A DNA stretch of 7,568 nt from Lachnospiraceae bacterium (GTDB lineage: Bacteria; Bacillota_A; Clostridia; Lachnospirales; Lachnospiraceae). Location: NCBI GenBank assembly GCA_017464045.1, contig JAFUEG010000338.1:1-7568 (forward strand), in the 5' to 3' direction. Shown one piece after another: positions 1 through 5,906 of the stretch (position 1 is the first letter of the stretch; the number at the start of each line of letters is the position of its first letter). The notes beneath the pieces were generated by a model. It ran no database searches, was not told the DNA's origin, and saw nothing but the letters and a program-made list of their open reading frames with translations. Made by a program: the position numbers and the translations under genes.

Positions 1-252
1 ATGAATCTCATTTAATCCACCCTCTGCCGACTGTATAACCGATATACCATCATTGGAGTTAAGAGACGCTCTGTTAAGACCTCTTATCTGTGAATCCATT
101 CTGGTTGATATTGCAAGTCCTGCTGCATCATCAGCCGGATTAGTAATTTTATTACCTGAAGAAAGTCTTGCCATAGACTTTGCTATATTGTCATTGACTC
201 TTGCGAAATGGTCACTTGCATTAAGTGCTAACGAATTATGGTTTATTCTCAT
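1..252 (-). CDS. hag: Flagellin, N-terminal 84 residues (cut by the window edge)
   Basis: Flagellin is the filament subunit, exported through the flagellar type III apparatus and polymerised outside the cell. The minus strand from the ATG at 252-250 stays open to the edge. The protein begins [12 protein letters not shown] and contains the hallmark D0/D1 segments [26 protein letters not shown] (about residues 28-50), QIRGLNRAS (about 56-64), and a [16 protein letters not shown] ending at the edge. These match the conserved N-terminal coiled region of bacterial flagellins. The variable domain and C-terminus are outside the window. A GAGGG-type ribosome binding site lies about 8 bases before the ATG. 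The gene follows the FliK-like gene on the same strand, 116 bases downstream, with a sigma-28-like promoter in the gap. The family is certain; the symbol is the Firmicutes convention (fliC elsewhere). Confidence 0.95.
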   Translation of the reverse strand, partial: MRINHNSLALNASDHFARVNDNIAKSMARLSSGNKITNPADDAAGLAISTRMDSQIRGLNRASLNSNDGISVIQSAEGGLNEIH

Positions 253-344
253 ACTCTTGCCCTCACTTTTTCTTTCTTTACCGTATGTTTACTAACATCT
301 TTTTATCAGTTACTAAACTTTTTTGTTTAACAAATCTATTATTT

Positions 345-371
345 TTATCGGTTTTATCTTCCCTTTAATTA
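345..371 (-). promoter_or_regulatory. Candidate sigma-28 (SigD) promoter for flagellin
   Basis: On the minus strand the box ACCGATAA sits at 352-345, matching 7 of 8 bases of the bacterial sigma-28 -10 consensus GCCGATAA. A TAAT at 371-368 lies 15 bases upstream, where the -35 TAAA is expected. It overlaps the stop codon of the upstream gene. Transcription would start near 338 and give a leader of about 86 bases before the flagellin ATG. Flagellin genes are the classic sigma-28 targets. The -35 is imperfect, so confidence is moderate. Confidence 0.6.
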
Positions 372-3300
372 ACCACTAATTCCGACTAATCCTCTTACAA
401 GTGAAACTGCCGCTTCATAAAGAGTCCTTTCGGAAATGAGCTGTTCGCCGTTATATGCTGCTGTTCCGATTGTGTTTTCCGAAATGCCGCTTATCGCATC
501 ACCGATTCTTCCCATGCTGATGCCGCCGGCTTCAAAGCCCTCACCCGACATAACCTCTTCAAATCTTGACATAAGACCCATAAGAGTATTATTTCCATCA
601 CTCGTATCTGAAATGATATGTCCAAAAAGTGTTCTCTCCTCGCTTACCCTTATGTCACAGGAGATATTACCAAGCGAAGCAGTCTTCATATTGACATTAA
701 TACTTCCCCTGTTTTCCTCATTATGTACAACTGAAAGATTAATAACATTTATGCCGTCCCCCGTTTTTACCGGTATCTGGAAATTCTCCCTTTTTGCCAT
801 GGAGCTCATGATGTTAAAGCCGGCATTGATGGTCTTAAAGGATGCGATATCAAGACTTCCTATACGTCCGCCTGCACCCATCTTATACATCATTTCCGTT
901 ATCTGATTTCTTAAATCATCATACTTAAGAGACATCTCTTCGCTTCCGCGAAGACTTTCCAGGATGCTGTCCATCTCAAAGGCTGTTATATCAATATCTA
1001 TATCCTCACCTGACATGGAATCCGTCATATGCTCTGTTTCCTCATCTACGATGTTACCTGTTTCATCCGCAGAAAAATTCATATTGGCAAGAAGCTCCGA
1101 CACAAGCTGATATATGCCTCCCGGAGTATTTAACATGCTGTCAACAGCAAATGCATTTACCATAGAAAACTCTATATTATTTTCCCTTATAAATTCGCTT
1201 ACTTCCTCGCCAAGCTCTTCAAACCGCTTTATATCGCCGGCTATATCCTCCGCATCAACCGGAGCAACATCCGGTCTTTCCTTAAATGCGCTTTCAATCT
1301 GTGCGTCTATGCGTGAGCCTTTAACATTTATATCCGAAAGCGCGCCAAATGCATCATCAACCGACACGTCAACCCCTGCATTTTTATGGCTTCTCATGGC
1401 CGAAAGTAAGTTTCTTACAGTAAGGCGGCTGCTGTTTGCAAACAACCATCCGGCCTCTCTGTCACCGGATTTTGCAAGCTTATTCATCATACGGTATATA
1501 CCGATGTAGCTTTCTCTTTCTTCTGCACTTACCTCGCCGTTTCTCTCCATATCCCTAAGATATGACGCAAAATCCTCCGCCTCGGTTACTCCCTCATTAT
1601 ATCTCTTATCCCTTATGGTTTTATTTAAATCCTCTATTGAGACATCCATCGGATTAATATGATCCTTTATAAGACCAAGCACTGCTTCAGGATAAAGATT
1701 ATCTATAAGCTCATTTACCTGTCTGTCATAATTTATTACCTCGGATATATTTTCCTCAGTTATCTCAATCCTGTTATATCCAAGGATTTTCACTGCACGT
1801 TCGGTCTCGTTATTAACCGGCATATCCATGCTCTCCAAAATGTCACGAACATTGTTAAATGCCTTACTTATACTGTCACCCATGTCATATCTTGGTGCAG
1901 TACCTACCGACTCATAGCTCCTTGCAACAGTCTCAAATCTTGCCTGCTGTACATCACGTCCGACTTGTCCGGTCAACGCTGCCTGACCTGTTGTCTGTAC
2001 TGTCTCGATTTTAGTTCCTGCATCCTGTGTTCCGGCTGTTCTTATATTATATTCTGCACTCACAGTCATTGCCCTTACATGAAGAGAACTAACCGTAAAT
2101 GTACCTTCATTAGTAAGCGGAGCTGCCAGTATCTCCATAGGCGCGCCGGCTATATCACTAACCTTACCCATAAATTCATTGTAGGTAAGCAAATTTTCAT
2201 TACTTGGCTCAACTCCTGCATTTTTAAATGCATCGCCGAGCATTCTTCTTTCCACATCCCTTAACATATTGACAAACTTCGAAAGCTCTCTTGTGTCAAC
2301 ATTTACATCAAGGCTGGTCATGCGTACTGAGGCCTCCATGGTCATGGAAAGCCTTATCTCCTCCATCTGCCTTCTGGCTGTAACTGCCTTTGGATCAAGG
2401 GTTCCTGCTTCCAAATCCTTTTCGTAGGTCGATAATGATTCATCAGTTTCAAAAAGACGACCATTTTCTGTCTTTGCAGGAGACTCTTTTTTATTGATAT
2501 CAAGCCCAAGCTCCCTTACAGCCTTTGCAATTGTAACCTCTTTTCCATCCTTAGCCATATCATAGACCAAATCAGGAGAAATGTTATTTATATCCTTTAA
2601 GAGCTTTTCTGCCGGATCGATTACTTCCCTATTGCTTATATCAGCTAATACCTCACTTGCATCCTTGCCAACATACTCCTTAAGCTCATCATATCTTCTT
2701 ATATTGTCTGTTGTTATCGGGATATCATTGTTAATTAAAAGCTTTGCAGCCGCAAGAGTCTCATCATCCACCGAAAGTCCTGCCTGCTCGATAACATTTT
2801 CTATCTGAGGCTTCATTTCCTCAAATACCTTTTCATCAAGGACCGTATTGTCAATTTTCGTTCCGCTAAAATGTGCCTTGTAGAGGTTGTCCTCATTTAC
2901 AGGCATATCATTATGTAAAAGATATATTATCTCATTATTATTAAAAGAAAAATCCTCCGCCATATTAACAGCTTGTGCATTATCATCAGATACCCGGCTG
3001 CCAATATCAGCTTCAGTCTGCTTATTTATAAAATCCTCTTTAGCTTGAGCTGCCGATTTTTCTTCGATACTTTCAGCTTTAGCTTGAGCCGTCATCATAT
3101 CTGATGCATCCACATCAAGCTTTACTCCGCCAGCCTTAACAGCTCCGCCGATCATGGTCATGCCGTCCGTATCGCCTTTAGAAAGCGCGATTCCTGCCAT
3201 AAGTTCTTCTTGTTCTTCCTTATGTGCATTATGGCGCATAGTATTGACCATGCCGAGAAGGTCAGACATGCTTGCTCCCTCGATATCAATGCCCATGAGC

Positions 3301-3632
3301 TTGAGCCTTTTAATCTCATCAGAGGAAAGATTTCTGGCTACCTCTTTTTCATTTTCTTTTTCCTTAGCCTCCTCTGAAGCCGCATCCTGTCCAGCCTGCC
3401 TTGCCTTTTCCTGTCTGTTCTGAAGATACTCCTCAAAATTTTTCATGGTAGTATTGTCAAGGTATCCATTGCTTTTTTCTCTGGTGAACTTATATCCAAG
3501 CAGACTATCCTTATCAGGGCCTGATACGCCGGTAGTATTATTTTCCGAAAATGCTGTTTTTCCATTTGAACCAAATGTATCACTTGGCTTTGGTATATTG
3601 ATATTATTTAGATTATCTATGATTTGTCCCAT
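369..3632 (-). CDS. Large FliK-like flagellar protein with internal repeats (1087 aa)
   Basis: No full-length function can be named. Residues about 953-1040 resemble the FliK hook-length-control C-terminal domain: a beta segment INVNMKTASLGNISCDIRV in the place of the FliK LxPExLGxVxV core, then an HII strand, then a helix (LMGLMSRFEEVM) and a G-F turn before a final strand. Before this the protein is mostly helical, hydrophilic and acidic. It has a charged stretch at about 63-100 and a degenerate repeat of the form LL-x-NDIP-hydrophobic-T-x-x-NI at about 234-250, 281-317, 599-636, 651-673 and 742-768. There is no signal peptide or membrane segment, which fits a cytoplasmic or type-III-exported protein. 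Well-studied FliK is about 400 residues, so this is more than twice the length. It resembles large Lachnospiraceae proteins that I believe are called DUF6240. Its place next to flagellin and its sigma-28-like promoter support a motility role. The ATG at 3632 follows AAAGG and GGGTG on the minus strand. Confidence 0.75.
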   Translation of the reverse strand: MGQIIDNLNNINIPKPSDTFGSNGKTAFSENNTTGVSGPDKDSLLGYKFTREKSNGYLDNTTMKNFEEYLQNRQEKARQAGQDAASEEAKEKENEKEVARNLSSDEIKRLKLMGIDIEGASMSDLLGMVNTMRHNAHKEEQEELMAGIALSKGDTDGMTMIGGAVKAGGVKLDVDASDMMTAQAKAESIEEKSAAQAKEDFINKQTEADIGSRVSDDNAQAVNMAEDFSFNNNEIIYLLHNDMPVNEDNLYKAHFSGTKIDNTVLDEKVFEEMKPQIENVIEQAGLSVDDETLAAAKLLINNDIPITTDNIRRYDELKEYVGKDASEVLADISNREVIDPAEKLLKDINNISPDLVYDMAKDGKEVTIAKAVRELGLDINKKESPAKTENGRLFETDESLSTYEKDLEAGTLDPKAVTARRQMEEIRLSMTMEASVRMTSLDVNVDTRELSKFVNMLRDVERRMLGDAFKNAGVEPSNENLLTYNEFMGKVSDIAGAPMEILAAPLTNEGTFTVSSLHVRAMTVSAEYNIRTAGTQDAGTKIETVQTTGQAALTGQVGRDVQQARFETVARSYESVGTAPRYDMGDSISKAFNNVRDILESMDMPVNNETERAVKILGYNRIEITEENISEVINYDRQVNELIDNLYPEAVLGLIKDHINPMDVSIEDLNKTIRDKRYNEGVTEAEDFASYLRDMERNGEVSAEERESYIGIYRMMNKLAKSGDREAGWLFANSSRLTVRNLLSAMRSHKNAGVDVSVDDAFGALSDINVKGSRIDAQIESAFKERPDVAPVDAEDIAGDIKRFEELGEEVSEFIRENNIEFSMVNAFAVDSMLNTPGGIYQLVSELLANMNFSADETGNIVDEETEHMTDSMSGEDIDIDITAFEMDSILESLRGSEEMSLKYDDLRNQITEMMYKMGAGGRIGSLDIASFKTINAGFNIMSSMAKRENFQIPVKTGDGINVINLSVVHNEENRGSINVNMKTASLGNISCDIRVSEERTLFGHIISDTSDGNNTLMGLMSRFEEVMSGEGFEAGGISMGRIGDAISGISENTIGTAAYNGEQLISERTLYEAAVSLVRGLVGISG

Positions 3633-3668
3633 ATAACACCCAACCTTTAAATTAATTATCTAATGTAA

Positions 3669-3694
3669 TTATCGGTTGATGCGTTTTTTTTCTA
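3669..3694 (-). promoter_or_regulatory. Candidate sigma-28 promoter for the FliK-like gene
   Basis: The minus strand carries ACCGATAA at 3676-3669, the same eight bases as upstream of flagellin. A weak -35, TAGA at 3694-3691, lies 15 bases before CCGATAA. The start site would fall near 3662, about 30 bases before the ATG at 3632. The site occupies a 74-base gap after the peptidase stop codon, in which I see no good terminator. The -10 match is good and the -35 poor (3 of 4 bases). Confidence 0.5.
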
Positions 3695-3706
3695 AACATC
3701 TAAGTT

Positions 3707-4669
3707 TCAGTAGCTGACATATTTTGACGGATCCACAGCCACATCCCCTTCTCTCATTTCAAAATGCACATGCGGTCCGGTGCTGTCGCCGGTGCTTCCG
3801 GAAAGACCGATTACATCCCCCTGTTTCACAGCCTGTCCCACTGAAACAAGGGACTCACTCATATGTCCGTACCTTGTAATAACTCCGTTTCCGTGGTCAA
3901 TATAGACACTTATTCCATATCCGCCATTCCAGCCTGCCTGAATAACAAGCCCATCCTTTGCCGCCATAACACTTGTACCTGTTGGAACGGCAAGGTCTAT
4001 TCCGTTGTGATTGGTTCCCCATCTGGGACCAAAATTAGAGGTGAGGATATAATCCACAACCGGAAGTATATACTCCGGTCTTTTTATGGTTCCTATATGT
4101 ACCACCCTCGGTACCGCCTCTTTTGTTATGTTTGCCTCCAACATCTTCCTATCGTGTCTTTCACCATTATAATATGTCTCCACCACCATTACTTCCTTTA
4201 TACCCGGCTCAGCCTCCTGAGTCACCATTACCTCATCTTCGTACATGGTATCATCATAGACATATTCGCAATCAGCATAATATGGATTAATATACTCAAA
4301 AACCTGTGTTGTTTTCCCTGTTAAAATCGGCTCTTTATCATCAAGTCTGGTATAAATCGCTTCTGCAATTTCTACTTCACCCATATATTCTATGCCATTA
4401 TCTCTTTTTTTCGTTTCTTCTATATAGACGCTATCTCCGGTGATGCTTTTTCCCTCAGCATAAAGTTTTGCCTTAGCATTTCCATAAGCCTCATAGACCT
4501 TTTGCGGTTTGACACTTGTTACCGCCACAGGCTGATTTTCAAAATAAACAGTATACCAACTTTTATTTTTGTATGTCTCACCTATAAATGCAGCCACGAT
4601 AACCGCTGCAGCAAATATGATGATTTTTCTTTTGTAGGAGTTTTTTAATGAATTAATTGCATTAATCAT
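3707..4669 (-). CDS. Membrane-anchored G5 + M23 (LytM-type) peptidoglycan endopeptidase
   Basis: M23 enzymes are zinc endopeptidases that cut peptide cross-links in peptidoglycan outside the cell. Numbered from the ATG at 4669 (320 aa), a short basic N-terminus is followed by one hydrophobic segment at about 15-30 (signal anchor), an uncharacterised region at about 40-140, a G5 domain at about 142-194 (ending VVHIGT), and the M23 domain at about 205-318. The zinc and catalytic residues are present: H221 and D225 in NHNGID, H269 in YGHMS, H300 and H302 in GPHVHFE. The enzyme should therefore be active. The start at 4669 is preferred over 4678 because AGGAG abuts the earlier ATG with no spacer but sits 9 bases before this one. 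TGTWAH direct repeats upstream suggest WalR-type control. It is followed by the FliK-like gene after 74 bases. A role in flagellar passage through the wall is possible but unproven. Confidence 0.9.
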   Translation of the reverse strand: MINAINSLKNSYKRKIIIFAAAVIVAAFIGETYKNKSWYTVYFENQPVAVTSVKPQKVYEAYGNAKAKLYAEGKSITGDSVYIEETKKRDNGIEYMGEVEIAEAIYTRLDDKEPILTGKTTQVFEYINPYYADCEYVYDDTMYEDEVMVTQEAEPGIKEVMVVETYYNGERHDRKMLEANITKEAVPRVVHIGTIKRPEYILPVVDYILTSNFGPRWGTNHNGIDLAVPTGTSVMAAKDGLVIQAGWNGGYGISVYIDHGNGVITRYGHMSESLVSVGQAVKQGDVIGLSGSTGDSTGPHVHFEMREGDVAVDPSKYVSY

Positions 4670-4678
4670 CTTAATCAT

Positions 4679-4683
4679 CTCCT
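4679..4683 (-). promoter_or_regulatory. Ribosome binding site deciding the peptidase start
   Basis: The minus strand reads AGGAG directly followed by ATG (4678), then eight bases later a second in-frame ATG (4669). A Shine-Dalgarno with zero spacing cannot serve the first ATG well. A nine-base spacing suits the second, so the protein probably begins MINAIN rather than MIKMIN. Confidence 0.65.
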
Positions 4684-4756
4684 AAGCAAATATTTAATTA
4701 TAAAATGTTAACTAAATCTGCCCCGCCAAAATCATTTAACACTTTCTAATAATTTT

Positions 4757-4773
4757 GTAACATTTTTGTAACA
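4757..4773 (-). promoter_or_regulatory. WalR-like direct repeat TGTTAC-N5-TGTTAC
   Basis: The minus strand carries TGTTAC at 4773-4768, five A residues, then TGTTAC at 4762-4757. This fits exactly the published WalR (YycF) binding consensus TGTWAH-N5-TGTWAH, two half-sites one helical turn apart. A further TGTTAA lies at 4741-4736, two turns downstream. In Bacilli WalR controls peptidoglycan hydrolase genes, and the gene just downstream here is an M23 hydrolase about 90 bases away on the same strand. The PhoP regulator recognises related direct repeats and is an alternative. No protein in the window identifies the regulator. Confidence 0.45.
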
Positions 4774-4803
4774 AATATTTAAGTACCATTCATCAGTTAA
4801 TTA

Positions 4804-4831
4804 TTTACAAGAATTTACAAAATTATTCACA
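4804..4831 (-). promoter_or_regulatory. Cluster of three TGTAAA-type half-sites
   Basis: On the minus strand TGTGAA (4831-4826), TGTAAA (4819-4814) and TGTAAA (4809-4804) lie in the same orientation, spaced by 6 and 4 bases. Spacing is close to, but not exactly, the five bases of a WalR box. They lie about 30 bases upstream of the perfect TGTTAC pair and may form one extended regulatory array for the peptidase gene. In AT-rich DNA some such matches arise by chance. Confidence 0.3.
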
Positions 4832-4840
4832 AGGTACTTT

Positions 4841-5062
4841 GAATTCCGGATAAACTACTAAAAAGTTATATCGAATTGCTAGCCATCAATTTGCTAAATC
4901 AGTAAACTCAATTTTGCGATAGGTGCTAAAAATCGAAAACTCACTTCGTTCAAACAGTTCGATTTTTTTAACGCACCTACCACAAAATTTCGTTTCTGAT
5001 TTAACGCAAATCGGGCTAAATACAATTCGATATAACTTTTTAGCAGTCTATCCGGAATATTC
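4841..5062. repeat. 222-bp imperfect inverted repeat (MITE-like or long RNA hairpin)
   Basis: The left arm (4841-4941) and right arm (4956-5062) are complementary over almost their whole length around a loop of about 14 bases. The outer 36 bases, 4843-4878 against 5023-5058, pair at 34 positions. Inner matching blocks include 4895-4902 with 4996-5003, 4910-4926 with 4973-4989, and an apex in which an A-rich left arm faces a T7 right arm. The outer ends contain TTCCGGATA. No open frame or transposase is inside. It could be a non-autonomous mobile element or a conserved intergenic RNA hairpin; single-base differences between the arms favour folding of the minus-strand transcript. Confidence 0.85.
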
Positions 5063-5081
5063 TTTTTAAATATTCTTTTTA
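5056..5081. repeat. 13-bp perfect tandem repeat, two copies
   Basis: The unit AATATTCTTTTTA occurs twice without a gap, at 5056-5068 and 5069-5081, beginning in the right tip of the 222-bp inverted repeat. It may mark slippage or the insertion boundary of that element. Confidence 0.8.
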
Positions 5082-5093
5082 ATATGTAAGGGG

Positions 5094-5178
5094 AATTTAT
5101 TTGATATAATTTTTTGATATATTAGATAAATTTATTTGATATTTTTATTTGATATATTAGATGTAATTTATTTGATAA
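5094..5178. repeat. 35/36-bp AT-rich tandem repeat, about 2.4 copies
   Basis: Copies begin AATTTATTTGAT at 5094, 5129 and 5165; the first two end GATATATTAGAT plus two bases and the third is partial. Each full copy contains two TTGATA words 13 bases apart. The array follows the inverted repeat directly and lies about 170 bases upstream of the plus-strand gene. Its function is unknown; it could be slippage debris or a binding-site array. Confidence 0.7.
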
Positions 5179-5238
5179 TATTATGATGGTACTTCAATTA
5201 TATTTGCTATTATATTAACTCTTGTATTAAAAAAATTC

Positions 5239-5266
5239 TTGTGATAAAATTATTTTGTGTTATATA
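5239..5266 (+). promoter_or_regulatory. Possible sigma-A promoter for the Big_5-like gene
   Basis: TTGTGA (5239-5244) is followed after 16 bases by TATATA (5261-5266). Each differs from consensus at two or fewer key bases. The region is so AT-rich that other placements are possible, for example TTGCGA at 5302. The leader would be about 75 bases. Confidence 0.3.
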
Positions 5267-5347
5267 TGAATATATTATATTAAAAAATATGTATCTTAAT
5301 TTTGCGACTTTAGTTATTCATTTAATAATAATTTGTGAGGTGTCTTT

Positions 5348-5698
5348 ATGGCTAAAAAATTACTGGATATTGAAGAACCTTCATATCTTTCTAATAAGGT
5401 TAAACAGGATTTGAAATTTAAAACCGGAAATTTTGTTTGGCGTGTTACATTTAATATACCGCTTGATCCAAAGACCGTTAATTCGGATACTATGTACGTT
5501 ACAAACTCTCAGGATCAAAAGATGCAGACTTACATAAGATATGATGTTAAAAATGAGGTAATTGAGGTTGAACCTCTTGAACCATATGCAACCACAGGAT
5601 ATTATTTTCTCAATATTACCACAAGGGTTAAATCCAAGGGCGGACAATCGCTTAGAGATCCGATAAGCATAAAGTTTGGTTTCGCTGAGGGTGTATAA
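5348..5698 (+). CDS. Stand-alone bacterial Ig-like (SbsA/Big_5-type) domain protein, 116 aa
   Basis: The protein is a single small beta-sandwich domain. After a lysine-rich N-terminus, residues about 29-112 follow the Big_5 pattern: a VTFNIPLDPKTVNSDTMYV strand-turn-strand (F-x-x-P-L-D-P-x-T-V), a central YDVKNEVIEVEPLEPYATTGYYFLNI-like core with the PLxPxxTGYYxL signature, and a closing IKFGF strand. Such domains usually occur in chains within exported S-layer or surface proteins. Here there is one, with no signal peptide, membrane segment or sortase motif, so it is probably cytoplasmic or a structural adaptor. GAGGTG at 5337-5342 sits 5 bases before the ATG and supports the start. The gene is monocistronic, ending in a hairpin at 5702-5731. 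I do not know its biological role. Confidence 0.8.
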   Translation: MAKKLLDIEEPSYLSNKVKQDLKFKTGNFVWRVTFNIPLDPKTVNSDTMYVTNSQDQKMQTYIRYDVKNEVIEVEPLEPYATTGYYFLNITTRVKSKGGQSLRDPISIKFGFAEGV

Positions 5699-5701
5699 TA
5701 A

Positions 5702-5731
5702 TAAGGCTGTTGCAAAAATGCAACAGCCTTA
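5702..5731 (+). terminator. Perfect 13-bp hairpin, probable terminator
   Basis: The arms 5702-5714 and 5719-5731 (core AAGGCTGTTGCA) are perfectly complementary around an AAAA loop, starting 4 bases after the stop codon of the Big_5-like gene. The T run after it is weak (CTATTTTA), so it may work as a bidirectional terminator or as a transcript-end stabiliser. Confidence 0.75.
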
Positions 5732-5741
5732 ACTATTTTAA

Positions 5742-5898
5742 ACAGCCGTCTATATTAGTATTTTAACAAAGGAAGTTTATTTCGATAACCGGCATATGGA
5801 AACCGGCAGGTGAGATAGTATATTAAGGTTTACGGCTGTATTGATATTACTACTACATATTTAATATACTCAGCTTTTCTTCCTTTGTTACTTAATAT
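5742..5898. ncRNA. Candidate structured RNA between convergent genes
   Basis: The interval holds nested perfect helices. P1 pairs TAACAAAGGAAG (5764-5775) with 5879-5890 (12 bp), and may extend by ATATTA (5752-5757) with 5893-5898. P2 pairs AGTATATTAA (5817-5826) with 5861-5870 (10 bp). ACAGCCGT (5742-5749) pairs with ACGGCTGT (5832-5839) in the P2 loop, which would be a pseudoknot. Between P1 and P2 the word AACCGGCA occurs twice, 14 bases apart. It has no open frame and matches no riboswitch, ribozyme, 6S, SRP or tmRNA core I recognise. It might instead be a complex bidirectional termination region for the two convergent genes. Strand and expression are unknown. Confidence 0.4.
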
Positions 5899-5906
5899 CT
5901 AAAAAT

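Larger units (their letters stand above)
4679..5347. other. 669-base divergent intergenic region
   Basis: This gap lies between the divergent peptidase and Big_5-like genes and has no convincing coding frame. From left to right it holds the peptidase ribosome binding site, a TATAAT on the minus strand at 4702-4697 without a recognisable -35, the TGTWAH half-sites at 4736-4831, the 222-bp inverted repeat at 4841-5062, a 13-bp tandem repeat, a 35/36-bp tandem repeat, and a probable promoter for the plus-strand gene. It is very AT-rich apart from a small GC-rich patch at 4719-4727. Confidence 0.7.

Noticed and set aside
253..338. CsrA binding sites in the flagellin leader
   Set aside because: No GGA motif in the leader after the putative start site, so Bacillus-hag-like CsrA control is not supported.
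436..906. Plus-strand open frames at 436-906, 1114-1509, 1659-2264, 2581-2808, 3154-3423 and 3445-3636
   Set aside because: They lie entirely antisense to the 1087-residue gene, lack ribosome binding sites and give low-complexity serine/leucine/isoleucine-rich translations typical of shadow frames.
3863..4324. Plus-strand open frame antisense to the M23 gene
   Set aside because: The peptidase frame has intact catalytic motifs, and the antisense translation has no recognisable domain or ribosome binding site.
4719..4733. GC-rich patch as a sigma-54 promoter for the peptidase
   Set aside because: The minus strand has TTGGCGGGG but no GC at the -12 position, so it fails the GG/GC spacing rule.
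5764..5890. Simple bidirectional terminator explanation for the 12-bp P1 repeat
   Set aside because: No T-run follows either arm and the arms enclose over 100 bases, so ordinary intrinsic termination does not explain it.
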